A stretch of DNA of 64,000 nucleotides from Blasia pusilla (Eukaryota; Marchantiophyta; Marchantiopsida; Blasiales): NCBI GenBank assembly GCA_050084515.1, contig CM114271.1:27528001-27592000 (forward strand). Direction: 5' to 3'. How positions within the stretch are numbered: the stretch's first letter is position 1; each line of letters starts with the position of its first letter. Shown here piece by piece: positions 44,277 to 54,905 of this stretch. The translations under genes and the position numbers were made by a program. Below the pieces are notes generated by a model that ran no database searches, was not told the origin of the DNA, and worked only from the letters and a program-made list of their open reading frames with translations.

Positions 44277-45320
44277 TTTGGTCTGCACGTGCTCATCTGC
44301 CAATCGTCGAAGCTCCTCAGTCGAGCCCCACAACGGCACCTCTCTTCCAGGGAATCATGCGGCTACCATAACAATCCTCTCCATAGAAATGTCCGGAATG
44401 GGTGTATCCTCTGCATGGACCCTCAATCAAATCACTAGGCCAAGTGATGGCACTGCTAAATGCTGCTAAGGTCGCCACCTCTCTTGGCCGTCGCTCGATC
44501 ATTGCACATGTGAATCGAATGGGTAATGAGCTAAGGCGCCCATCATCAGATTGCCATCCTGGTCTGTAGCACGCTGATTTCTCCCAATATTCTTGGGAAA
44601 ACCCATTGGGTATAACACTACGTCATCAACCAAGACGTTGTAGGACTCTCCACCAGTCACTATCGCCTTGGCTCGCACCACGGACTCATCTGTAGGATGT
44701 CTGAGGTGAATCCTCACCATGATCTCCTGTCGGGTGATATATTGTGTGGTACTCGCTCCACCCAAGGATGACTATATCCGGAATGGACAACGCTCCACAT
44801 TAGCTCTCGTCAAGCCCAATCCTCTGAATGACGCTTTCCCCAACATCAGGGGTTGTACTCCTGAATCCAACAAGACGCGCTGCGGACTAAAAGCTCTACC
44901 TCCAGGACTCACCAACTGGAAGAGCGCTCCTCGGTTATCCAGCAACACAACACCAAGAGAAGCCATGGCACACTCTATCGCGGGTCTAGCGGGCATCTCC
45001 GCCATCCTAGTAGCCGCAGCTTGCCATGAATCTGACGTGGACGGCACGAGCATCCGCTCCAAGGGCAAGTCCATCACCTCCTCTGTAATCACCTCTAAAC
45101 GTGATGCAGGAACTCCAACTCCACGCTCACATAGTGAAGCGGCCAGCCAAAAAGCCTCGGCGGGCGTACCCCCCAACGTCATAACATCGGAAGCAGAAAA
45201 TAAAGGAGTGGGGTACACAACGGTGGCCGCCCCCAACAACGTGCTCGACACATGCCCCTCATGAGCATCAACAATAGGAGTCGTCGTACTCGCTTCTCCC
45301 ATTGTCCTTTGTGCCTGCAC
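44277..45320 (-). pseudogene. Antisense gypsy protease region
   Basis: The minus strand reads VLLDSGVQPLMLGKASFRGL, the DSG of a retropepsin near 44860, then ANVERCPFRI, a frame change, GGASTTQYITRQEIMVRIHL, YNVLVDDVVLYPMGFPK and further AFSSAITWPSDLIEG. The same protein segment is encoded in sense at 46629-47270, so these form inverted arms of about 620 bp. N-terminal to the DSG is a 150-residue Ala/Gly-rich linker with no domain recognised. Confidence 0.75.
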
Positions 45321-46620
45321 ACCAACAACATCACCAACTCTCTAGGAACTCTGATCAGGACCCATCAATGGGGTCCTCATCGCCTTGGACAACGTGAAAG
45401 ACTGAGGAAGCCTAGTCTATTTCCTGGTTTCCCCTCGCTGTGGATCCAACTTTGCGGCTGCTCCACACGTCACAATTGCGGATGCCTCCATCTGGGCAAC
45501 CCCGCACATCCAACCAGGATCCTCCAGATCTCTGGCTTCTCCATATGATGTCGATGCCATAGATTCGGCATCAGGTAACCTCAATGCCATAACGGCAATC
45601 TGCTCATGTAGCTGCTGTATCTGAGCAGCCATCCCAGCCTCACGTCCGGCGTCTCCCTCGGCGCGTCTAGGTGATGGTACTCTACCTCCTCCATGGGCAG
45701 CTCCACCACCGTGTCGGGAAACTCCAGCTCCTCATCCCCCAACAGGACCACATGGTGCATAATCTCTAGGCCCACCCGGACCGGCTACTTGCTTTGGTGC
45801 CCTCTCTGCCCCTCGATCCGGACGTAACTCATGATGAAAACTGAAACACCTGGCGCGTGTATGACCATACCTCTGACAATAGTCATAATGATAACCTCCT
45901 GGTATAGCACCATCTCCTCCTCCATGTTGAGGCACACGTCCATGATCCTAACGAGTGTAATCGCGCTCATGATGGGCTCCACCACATGACCAACAAGTAA
46001 TAGTAGGCGGTTGCTGCTGAGCCGCATATGAAGGCGCACGTCTCTGTGGCACGGCCCCCCGGTATCCTCCTTGAACTTGTGGTGCCACAGTCGACCTATC
46101 TCGGAGTCCACGTTGCTGCATAGGTAGTGCAGACAATCGTGACTGCTCTCGCCCAGAACCCGTGGTGGCTACGCTCTCCTCCGCCATGTTGCACTCAATG
46201 TTCTCGGCGGTCTTGAAAACATCTCTCAATGTAGGGGATGTGTTCATAAGAAGCACCCCCTCCCGCACCCGTGTCCGCAGGGTCTGGTCTAGCATCGCTC
46301 ACCATGACTGGATAGCTTGAGCCTCTGTCATCCTCTGAGTGACGTTGATCAACCAGCGCAAGCGAGTCTAAGCCTCACGCAAACTCTCACCCGGGCGCCT
46401 CTGGAAGTCGTGGATGCTCCGCAACTTCTCCGTCCGTACCCCCTGGTAGCTCGCCCTCAACTGAGCAAAGAACTCAACCACAGGGTTGAACCTGGACAAA
46501 CCCGACTAGACAGTGCAACCAACTGCTCCCGTGCGAGTGAGCGTCATAGTCACCATCGCCGAGGATTTTTGGCTGGCCGTTTCACTATGTGAGCAGAGTT
46601 GGAGTTCCTCCATCACGTTC
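45320..46620 (-). pseudogene. Antisense gypsy gag with two zinc-knuckle-like motifs
   Basis: On the minus strand, starting near 46620, the gag reads RSIHDFQRRPGESLREA, MLDQTLRTRVREGVLLMNTS, PTLRDVFKTAENIECNMAEE. Then a Gln/Pro/Gly-rich stretch leads to CWSCGGAHHERDYTR (about 45950-45990), a CCHC knuckle whose last Cys is replaced, and YDYCQRYGHTRARC (about 45840-45880), a second knuckle whose first Cys is replaced. The same gag occurs in sense at 60673-61670. Stops and frame changes show decay. Confidence 0.8.
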
Positions 46621-47270
46621 TGAGGTGATTGCAGAGGAGGGGATGGAGTTCCGGAGGTAGAGCTTTTAGTCTGCAACGCGTCTTGTTGGATTCAGGAGCA
46701 CAACCTTTGATGTTGGGGAAAGAGTCATTCACAGGATTGGTCTTGACAAGAGCTGATGTGGAGCGTTGTCCATTTCTGATACAATCATCCTTGGGTGGAG
46801 CGAGTACCACACAGTATATCACCCGACATGAGGTCATGGTGAGGATTCGACCGGGACATCCTACAGATGAGTCTCTGGTTCGAGCCAAGGCGATAGTGAT
46901 TGATGCAAAGTCCTATGACGTCTTGGTTGGTGGAGCAGTGTAATACCCGATGGGGTTTTCCCTGGATTATTGGGAGGAGTCAGCGTCCTATAGTCCAGGA
47001 TGGCAGTCAGGTGATGGGTGCCTTAGCTCATTACCCGTTCGATTTACAGGTGCAGTGATCGAGCGACGACCAGGAGAGGTGGCGACCTTAGCAGCATTTA
47101 GCAGTGCCATCACTTGGCCTAGTGATTTGATTGAGGGACATGTCCATGTAGAGGATACTCCCATTCTTGAAATTTCTATGGAGAGGAGTGTTATGGTAGC
47201 CGCATGATTCCCTGGAGAAGAGGTGCCGTTGTGGGGCTCGACTGAGGAGCTTCGATGATTGGCAGATGAT
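46621..47270 (+). pseudogene. Sense gypsy protease region
   Basis: The frame reads FSLQRVLLDSGAQPLMLGKE with the catalytic DSG (Asp codon at 46689-46691), then TGLVLTRADVERCPFLIQSS, LGGASTTQYITRHEVMVRIR and YDVLVGGAV with a stop, then MGFSLDYWEESASYSPGWQS, GDGCLSSLPVRFTGAVIERR and AFSSAITWPSDLIEGHVHVE. It is a retropepsin plus downstream linker, inverted relative to 44277-44910. Confidence 0.75.
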
Positions 47271-47633
47271 TGTGTGAGAGTGGAGCGCCCCTCCCATTTG
47301 TTAGTGGATTCCATTATGCATGGAGGTCATCGCTCACACGCAGTGAGGCACGATGATTGACCACCGCTGACTGTGGTCAACATGATTCCCACGTTTGTGA
47401 GTTTTCCCGCTTCCTATGCATACAAGGAGGCCGGTCCTGGCTTGGTTTGGGATGACCAAGCTCAAAGGTTGGTGAAGCCCAATGCCGACGAGAGAGAGCG
47501 GGCGATGGGATTTCCCACAAGAGTGACGACAGTACCGTCAGTATCAGAGGCATCATGATGCCATGTCTTGGGTCAGGCAATGGACCTGAGCTACTTGACA
47601 GGGATCTTCAGCTTGGGAGTGGATGAGCAGCGT
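47271..47633 (+). pseudogene. Second methyltransferase-like C-terminal segment
   Basis: Collinear with 39260-39650: VERPSHLLVDSI, FPTFVSFPASYAYKEAGPGL, VKPNADERERAMGFPT and, after a stop, HVLGQAMDLSYLTGIFSLGV. Here the LGQAMD block preserves the Gly that precedes the family's conserved N/A position of motif X. The protease linker (..STEELR, LADD) joins it abruptly, implying that the N-terminal methyltransferase motifs were deleted from this copy. It is interrupted at 47634 by the 1.27-kb LTR-like repeat and continues at 48907-49062. Confidence 0.5.
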
Positions 47634-48906
47634 TGTCGTGTCGAGAATCTTTCTTCGAGCAAGGGCGGGCCTTCTAGCTGCGGTAGATGCGGTCGATGCA
47701 AGGTGAACTCTCTAATAAGTTCTCCTTTTTCAATACAAAATTATGATGTACACTCTCCATTCTCTCACGACAGGTATCACAAATGGAAGTGCCGAGGCGA
47801 TCACTTCTTCGTAACATCGGACCCCGAAATTCCTAACTATAAAATCCCTATAAACTATTTTACGTTTGTACACGAGGAAGATAGCACAACTAGTGTTAAA
47901 CCCTACTTGACCAGGCCTATTGACATCCATGGATCGCTATATAAGGACATACAAAGTACAATCCCATGTCCTTCCATATGTGACGATAGGAAGAATCACC
48001 GGAGTTGGAGATTGCATGACCTGGTTCATGAACGCCTCCCCAAAGTGATAAACTAAATAGCGAGTGAACCAGTGCCTATCTACAAAGAGTACCTTGACAT
48101 GGTAAGGATTGAGGAAAGGAAAGTCGGGCACAGCTCGTGCTCCACCCCTATCCATGCTTGACAGACATTCTCTACTCTCCTCAAGAATGGGTTTTGGCGG
48201 AGTTATTCTCCCAAGAGGGTAATCCACTCTCATTGGGGGAAGTAACAAGCCAAAACTTCCGCTATTTTAGTATGACTAAACTCCTCTACGGTGACAAACC
48301 TCTCATACCCACACACACACACCACACTCTAGAAATCTCTCAAAGAATAGACCATAGTCAAGTTACTCTCCCAAGAGGGGTGATCCATTCTCATTGGAAG
48401 AGCAAGCAATCCCAAAGCCATACACTCAAGAGAGACACGAGAGACTCAAGATGTGGAATAGAAGGTGATGAACCCTTGAAGGTCCCTCCTCTTTATATAC
48501 TCACAAGGGATCCACAAGAGTACGAAATAGAGCTGATCTTATCTTGTGCCACATGGCTTCCTCTCAAGGCTTAGCCAATCACATTTTGACACAAGTAGAT
48601 TTCCTCTTATCTCTTTCAAAATATCCTCTTTTACCCACATGATATTTTCCAAATTACCCCAACTAACCTAGCCACCAACCAAGACTACTTTTGCTTTTCA
48701 TTAAAGCAACTACTTTACTTTTATAAAGTCATCTTTTATTTATAACCTCCTTTTCCTAAAGTTGGGCCCGCATAAAAGAGGCACCATAAAGAGGTTTAAA
48801 CATAAGAATCTCCTTTTTCTAAGCCAATTTACTTAATACTAATGAAACTCTATCTAACACTTAATGACGAAGGAGTTTACACACAGGTTGATTTTACTAT
48901 ACGACA
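47634..48906 (+). mobile_element. 1.27-kb LTR-like repeat, copy 2
   Basis: Nearly identical to 6280-7551 (1273 versus 1272 bp; only scattered substitutions and one- or two-base gaps seen by eye). It interrupts a gypsy segment whose uninterrupted version is at 39630-39800, which confirms it as an insertion. Flanks are GCGT on the left and GCGG on the right. The ORF from the left end to 48056 is kept open as in copy 1. Confidence 0.7.
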
Positions 48907-49062
48907 GCGGTGGATGAGATTGCAAAAGATCACAACAATTGCGTTGGTGAGCCCCATGCCTACCGAGACGGTGGAGGTAGTGGCTGGGGGCAAGACCTGA
49001 GGAGATCTACACACAAGGGGAGATTGGGAGAGACACTCTTGGACTTCTTGGGATGTTTTGCA
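48907..49062 (+). pseudogene. Continuation of gypsy linker after the LTR-like insertion
   Basis: GGTGGATGAGATTGCAAAAG ... CTTGGACTTCTTGGGATGTT matches 39645-39795, so it belongs to the same copy as 46621-47633. Similarity stops at TTTTGCAAG near 49062. Confidence 0.7.
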
Positions 49063-49560
49063 AGATTGACCATAAATTTTTACTCGCAACTCCAAATTGC
49101 ACACCGTTTGTTGCCCAACGTGCACAATTTCACAATCTACAACGGCGTCAAAAAATATTGGGAATTTTGACATTTGAGTAAGAATTGATAGGGATTGTCG
49201 TAAAGCCCAATGTCTCTTTCTCCTACATAAAATTTTGCGGCGCTTCCGCGCTGATTTCTCCCAACCGAAATGTAAAACCTGTAAAAATACAAATCAGCAA
49301 GCTACATAGTGCTTGCGAAAGCACCAACATGGGGCAACCCGCCCCCATAATCAATCCCTATTAGAAATTGAGCAGCGCTTCCGCGCGCCACTCTTCCACA
49401 CAAAAAATCGGGAAATGCAAAGAACAATCAAAGCGGCCCTTGCTCCGATGAGCACTCCCATGAGCCACTGAACGGGGAACACGGTCCCCAACCTACAAAA
49501 ACGATGAGTGACCAGCGAGCTCCCCCATGAAGCTCTCTCACTCTCTCATTCTCTCTTTGT
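49063..49560. other. Unidentified segment
   Basis: Contains two CGCTTCCGCGC-type motifs (about 49240 and 49376) and phrases such as TCGGGAAATGC not seen elsewhere in the window. It separates a gypsy fragment from an antisense LTR. No coding features were seen. Confidence 0.4.
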
Positions 49561-50074
49561 GAAGTAAGATCCAATCTCTCTTTACACCATCTCACACCAT
49601 ACCTCTTAAAGGTGTGCACTATCTCTCATGTCAAACCAAACCCACTCTCCTAATGAGAGGCTTGGGTTACACTCACAAGGCAAGGGACCATAGCTCTACC
49701 GCCTCATGCCAAGAGGTTCAACAAAGAGAGAATGAGCTCTCAAGCTCTCTCTCTCCTTGAGATATAACTCTCCCCTCTCCCAAGCTCTCTCCATGGTAAC
49801 CTATTCTCCCAAGTCATCTCCTTGGCTCTTGACCTGATGTAGGAGGTCAAGGGCCACTTACTAAAAGTAGAAAGTTGATCATATACTCAAAATGGTACTT
49901 ACCTAAAATAGTAAGTTGCTCAATTTGCTCCAAATGAGGCGAAATGAAGGGGAAACCTGCTCTCTCAGGTTTCCCGGGGCCTCAGCAGGTCATCCTTGAC
50001 CTGCTGAGCATGTCCTCCATTGCTCACAAAGGCGCTCTACTAGATCTCACCGATTTATCCTAAAAGACTTGACA
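49561..50074 (-). repeat. Antisense gypsy LTR lacking its 3' module
   Basis: Reverse complement begins TGTCAAGTCTTTTAGGATAA and ends GGATCTTACTTC. It aligns with 4029-4530 but lacks the last roughly 125 bp (TGGAG...CGACA) present in the other copies. It contains a strong hairpin, GAGCAGGT...ACCTGCTCT and CCTGCTGAG...CTCAGCAGG type segments near 49950-50000. Confidence 0.75.
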
Positions 50075-50139
50075 TGCCAGACCAGTTGGATGGGGGCCAA
50101 TCACATGCTATATGCAAGATTTTTTGGAGAGGGCTAATA

Positions 50140-50290
50140 GCTCATACATGTCTTCAATCCTTGCTTGCACCTATTCTCACATTCCAAGCCCGCACGGGCG
50201 CCTGAGATACAAAAGAAACCCGGGAGGGGGACCCGTTGGGCATGTCGGTCCCATGGACAACAAGTTTGCTTCGTGCAACCTTGCACGTAG
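50140..50290. repeat. Repeat R1, short copy
   Basis: GC-rich core AAGCCCGCACGGGCGCCTGA with a right end GACAACAAGTTTGCTTCGTG followed by CAACCTTG, matching the right end of the 3628-3840 copy. Confidence 0.45.
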
Positions 50291-51659
50291 AATGAGGAAT
50301 AGGTTACCTAGATGGTTCTTATATGTTTCTAGCATAGGAGGAAAAATGTTTGATATGAGAGGATAGCCCAATATCCCTTTTGGAAGACATGATTGAGATG
50401 TGTGCTTCAAAAACTTGATACACTAGAGTGCTACGTAGTAAATCTTGAGATTGTCAACCCATGTTACTTTCAAATTACTTATTGACACTAACCATTCTCC
50501 CATTGTTCATCCTACCTACATCTCTCACAATGGATGGTAGAGAGTCACCCACAATTCCATTGGCATATCGCCAAAAAATTATGCTCCAAACTTAAGCAAA
50601 CACCATTTTCTTGTGGATGAGAAGGGAATATCTGATGGTGAACAAGACAAAGAGAAGAAGTGTGGTGCTTATGGATAACTACCATTAGCGTCATAGTCTT
50701 GAGATGCATTTCAGCATTTGACTTATAGAAAGCTTCCACATTCAAGCATTAGCCTAATCTTGAAGGATAAATGTTGGAAGACAATAATAACTCTTCAATT
50801 ACAAGTAACATTTTATGAAAGTTGTAATGGGATGAGGCATTGCTTAAGGCTGTTTTTAGCACTAGTTAAGAAGGATATCCTAGGAAAATACCCTCCATGG
50901 AAGATATATGGTATTGCAAATTTGCAATTGATGGAAACGAAACGTTAAGCATATATGAGGTATTCTTGTCTTATGACACGACTTATTTTCATAGCTAGAT
51001 GTATGTTTGCTCATTTTGACTCACTCTCTACCAGAATTTTGGATTTCTAAGTGACATCGTGAATGTACATTTGCACATTTTGAGAATTTTTTACTCACTC
51101 TCTAGATTTTGGTAGAGAGTGAGTCAAAATATGTCAAATGAGCATGTCTTGGGTCAAAATGCAAACCAACAAATATGGGGCTAAGATACAAGGGAAAGGT
51201 CTCCCTAAAAAACTTGAGGCTAAGTTGTGGAGTGGAAATGCGCCTCTAAAACATGATGGTAGGTTTTTCGAAGTAGAATGGAGACGACAACTACTTACAT
51301 AGTGCTTTAAAAACACCCTTATAAGGCATTACCGATAGTATACATGTATATTTGAATATGAAACACGAGGGTGTGGTAGTGGTAGGCAATCGCTGCTACA
51401 ATATTCCTACAACCTATCTTGTTGGAAAAAAACCCTTTGAAATAGAGCCACCATAGCTTCTGAGGCACTTACACATGTTTCTTTTACAGGCTATGAGTAT
51501 GTCTCTGTAGTGGCATCTAAACAGTGAAAATGACTATATTCAACAGTGGGGCATGTCTTATGTAGGGGTGAAGCTTGAGCATTCATTGCATCTACACTAC
51601 TAGGAGGAGAAAATAGATTCAAGAGAGAAATCAGCTACTAGATTACACATAGACACACC
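50291..51659. other. AT-rich interior of MULE-2, no gene recognised
   Basis: Short frames only. An inverted pair ACTCACTCTCTACCAGAATTTT / AGATTTTGGTAGAGAGTGAGT lies at about 51020-51130, a small foldback of roughly 100 bp. Confidence 0.4.
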
Positions 51660-51983
51660 ATGCATATGTTGATATGTGAGGGGGAGGACCTCTTTTTGAA
51701 CTTAGGACTATGTGGGTATGATTTAAGAGCTTTATGGCTTGAATCATTGGAAAGAGTGTCTACCATGAAAGAGGCTATCACTAGGAGTTCTACATTCATG
51801 AGTGAACTCATGAGTAGGCTAGGTGTCTCAAAAGAAGAAGGAGATGAGAGGTCTATCCTAAGCAAGGCTCTAAAGGAAGTAGAGAGATTAAAGAGCATTC
51901 CTCATACTACTACAAAGGAGATGTCGTGGCCGTTGGATTTACCTTTTGTCTCATGTACTACCATATCAATCCCTTTCATGTAA
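51660..51983 (+). CDS. MULE-2 homologue of the accessory ORF
   Basis: An open frame of 107 codons whose residues about 8-80 match the end of the MULE-1 ORF (22439-22909): GEDLF-LNLGLCGYDLRALW against GDLITKLRVTDYDNKDGW, then LERVST against LRRVTT, ELMSRLGVSKEEGDERSILS against DLLSRLGVSSDGLDEASCFS, and ALKEVERLKS against ALVAIVDLQRLDS. The protein is acidic and probably alpha-helical. Its 5' part is missing or unrecognised, so this is likely a last exon or truncated copy. The reading frame has stayed open while neighbouring gypsy frames are full of stops. Confidence 0.5.
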   Translation: MHMLICEGEDLFLNLGLCGYDLRALWLESLERVSTMKEAITRSSTFMSELMSRLGVSKEEGDERSILSKALKEVERLKSIPHTTTKEMSWPLDLPFVSCTTISIPFM

Positions 51984-52339
51984 ACAATCTTCAAGTTTTT
52001 TCCATCTATGATATATCATTGATTACAAGAAAAAAAAGGAGTTTGAAAAGTTTGCATGGCCATCAAAGATTAGTCTCACATGTAAGTGCATGACAAATCA
52101 TAGCTACTCATGTGTAAATTTACTCACCAACGTTACCATGGCAGTGCCTATTTAGCTGTTGGTAGCATGGAAAACTAACATTGGTAGAATAGATGATAAT
52201 AATATGAAAACTAACATAGGTAGAATATACAATGCAAACTTTACAGCTTTATTTATGGATTCGAATGCAACGCTACAATCAAAATATATTCATCGGATCC
52301 TTCTTGCATGATTAAATATCCTTTCCATCACGTAGTGTG

Positions 52340-52880
52340 CCCTTTAGCTAGATGACCAAAGTATTATTAATTGCATGGGAGGTACTAAGTTGACGACGAA
52401 GTTCTTCAAGTTGGGTATGAAGAACATCCATATTAGCTGCATTGTAATGTAGTTTCTTTTGCAAACCTTTAGCCTCTACTAGGACACTAGTGAGGGTAAC
52501 AACAAACCTCTATTGAATGCCATCGCTAAGACAATGTTCTCTAAGAGAGGTAGTCACATCTTCTATTGATACCACTGATATTTTATCTATTTCTTGAAGG
52601 TCTTGACAAACATATACTCCAAGTGGAAGGGACTTCATGGGCGGGATAGTGGGCGAGATAATGTTTCGAGTTCCGGTATGAATAATTTATTTATCATCTC
52701 ATGCACTATCCTCCACAAAAAAGTCCAAAAACCACTTGATTGTGCATGAGAAATCTATTTCTTCATACTCATCTTCTCAAATTAAAAATAGACATCCCTG
52801 TAAACTTGTGAAGATTATGTGGCATGTATTCAACCATTTCATGATCAATTAAGCCTAGAAAAAATATCCACTTAGTCAAT
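52340..52880 (-). pseudogene. Decayed ORF with coiled-coil, MULE-2 right part
   Basis: One minus-strand frame from about 52785 to 52345 reads EDEYEEIDFSCTIKWFLDFF, then a stop, TRNIISPTIPPMKSLPLGVY, VCQDLQEIDKISVVSIEDVT, another stop, and LQKKLHYNAANMDVLHTQLE followed by ELRRQLST. It ends at a stop. Three in-frame stops and a probable frameshift upstream (EMVEYMPHNLHKFTGMSIFN) mark it as decayed. The last part has heptad-like leucines. Unrecognised; perhaps a captured host gene or a lost element gene. Confidence 0.45.
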
Positions 52881-53379
52881 GATCCATGCTCGCTACATAT
52901 ATGATCACTACATCCACGTATGCTACTTGAGGGTCGACCACCCTATTGGAATTTCCCTTTTGTCTACTTCATGTGAATGTGCAAGCACGGCATGTATAGC
53001 ATCTTGCCTTATTAGAAACAACTTGCACCATGTGGGAGGGAATGACATATTGGCTCGCCTTTCTTCGTCCAATATACTCAATTTTGACACGGTAATTCCT
53101 CGCCTTGGCAACATTGATGGAAATCTTAAAACATCCTTCCATTGCAACATGGTAGCATCAATATTTCCCTATATTTAGCCGTTGATACTCCCATGCCACC
53201 CTGATAATCTTTCCCCTGTAATTCTACTTTCACGCTTTCAACACCATATTATAACCACATACTTAGCTTTACACAAACTAAACTTCCTCGTCATATAGTA
53301 TGAGAACACTACCGCTCCATCCGATTGGAACTCCTTGCCAAAATCAACTAAGACGAAGTGAAGGGGCCAATTGAGCAAC

Positions 53380-53445
53380 AAATGTTCCCAAGGGGCCGCT
53401 TTAGTGACAATGGTTCCCTAGGGGGGCCGCTTCAGCAACTACCTC
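53380..53445 (-). repeat. MULE-2 right terminal inverted repeat
   Basis: Reverse complement starts GAGGTAGTTGCTGAAGCGGC and includes further GCGGCCCC and TTGGCCCC motifs at about 30-bp intervals, the same architecture as the MULE-1 repeat. Confidence 0.65.
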
Positions 53446-53454
53446 TGCCTCACG

Positions 53455-54290
53455 GGATTCCAAATCTATGTAGCAAATTACAAATGAAAGAATTTAAAAT
53501 AAAAAAATGATGAATTAAAAAAAAAACTAATAATTTAAGATTTATATTATTATTGAAGAGTGCCTTCTTCAATTTACAAACACCTTTCTGTTGGACGCAT
53601 AGCATTTGGAAAAAAAAAATTCCAAAAAAAAATTTGCTTTTGAATTTTATGAAATATCATTATTTTTTTACACCTTACTAAAAAAACATAAATATATAAT
53701 GTCTCAGATCGTATGGCAAATATTGAAGACCGAGCAAGAATTAAAATGGAGGTTCTAGCTCTATCGTCCCATGTACTTGAGCATGTTTGTTGGGTCTCGA
53801 CCACCTACTCATGAGCATTGAGCACCGCGCTACTACTACCATTCACCACACTCCAAGATCTGCTCCACTCTTGGCCGCGCCGAGTGGATACATGCAGAGG
53901 CCACAAGTTCACCCCCCGGACAATATTCACTTGTATCTATCTACAAGTTCCTGTCCTGCCAATGTTGAGTGCAGATTTAGTCGCGAGCACGGTCCATGGG
54001 TGCCGGCCGTAAAAGCCTAGCTCGCGTGAAGTAGTGGACCGTCGTCACATCACATGCGGACACTTTCCCATGATTCGATGCTTTAAGCCTTTTCTTAATT
54101 TTGACAAGGTCCAACCGGTTGACCGATTCTGCTCACCGCCGACATCTACAGCTTTAATTTGCGCGCAGGTGCTATCTCTAATCGTGTTGCGGGAGCACAT
54201 GTGGAAGACTGGAAGTTCGGTCTCCGGTTCGTGTTCTCCCTCCCTTTGTTTGCCCTGTGTTCGAGCGAGCGAGCGAGCGAGCGAGTTAAA
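53455..54290. other. No recognised gene
   Basis: AT-rich to 53800, then GC-richer, host-like DNA. Two overlapping plus-strand frames (53787-54020, 53818-54012) have no recognised motif. A (CGAG)n microsatellite of about six units lies at 54260-54287. Confidence 0.4.
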
Positions 54291-54905
54291 GTGGGGAGAT
54301 GCTGTGCCAGCTATGGTAGCACCCGATAGCGTACCCTGGGAATTCTGACATGTGCTTGACAGCTGAAGTCCTCGCAGTGCTAAAAAACAAGTCGCGCTGC
54401 AAATGTCGGATATGACAGCCCTGCTTTGTTTTGTTTTCGGGCCACAGTGCGGGAGGCGACGTCCGTGATGCTGTGGGCCTTTCTAGCATTGCAGCCCCAG
54501 AGGAATCCTTCAGGATGTCATAGCGGAGGTTGCTTAGACACGTTGGGGCCTTGGCGGAGTTCTCACATTGGATCCGATACTGAATTTCTGAGGTCGAAAG
54601 TTGTACCGGTGAACTCGTGCGCTGCCTGCTTCTTGCCGATCCTTACATTAGAGGGTCCACCATTGAACTCATTCGCTGCCAGCTTCTTACATTAGGAGAT
54701 CACTACTTCTAATGGAGGGGGGATCCGGGGTTACATGTTGTAGCTGGAAGAATTTGAGAATTTCCGATTCAGTTTTCGAGTTAATTCTCTAGTGAATCGG
54801 AAACTCGTGTTGTAGTTGGAAGAATTTGAGAATTTCCGATTCAGTTTTCGAGTTAATTCTCTAGTGAATCGGAGACTCGAGTTGGCACAGCATCTCCCCA
54901 TTTTT
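54288..54905. repeat. Foldback element with 72-bp internal tandem repeat
   Basis: GGGGAGATGCTGTGCCA at 54293-54309 recurs inverted as TGGCACAGCATCTCCCC at about 54884-54900, 17 bp perfect. Just inside the right arm are two nearly identical 72-bp units starting at 54736 and 54808, each holding the hairpin TTCCGATTCA...TGAATCGGAA. This looks like a small non-autonomous DNA transposon. No target duplication was found. Confidence 0.55.

Larger units (their letters stand above)
38758..53445. mobile_element. Probable older Mutator-like element (MULE-2), 14.7 kb with nested insertions
   Basis: The left end (from 38758) reads GAGATAATTGCTTAAGAGGC then CCCCTTGGGAACCATT. The reverse complement of the right end (to 53445) reads GAGGTAGTTGCTGAAGCGGC then CCCCCTAGGGAACCATT. 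The two match over about 35 bp and resemble MULE-1's repeats. Further GGCCCC motifs follow at about 30-bp spacing on the right. The 9-bp flanks CACCTCATG and TGCCTCACG agree at 6 of 9, all differences being transitions, so they may be a decayed target duplication. A homologue of the MULE-1 accessory ORF lies inside. Most of the interior is nested gypsy material; no transposase remnant was recognised. Confidence 0.55.

Noticed and set aside
45785-46295. Plus-strand and alternative-frame ORFs across the gag region
   Set aside because: The minus-strand gag frame with zinc knuckles explains the openness; the others are shadows.
51660-51983. Interpretation of this ORF as part of the gypsy element
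   Set aside because: It has no gypsy motif and matches the MULE-1 ORF instead.
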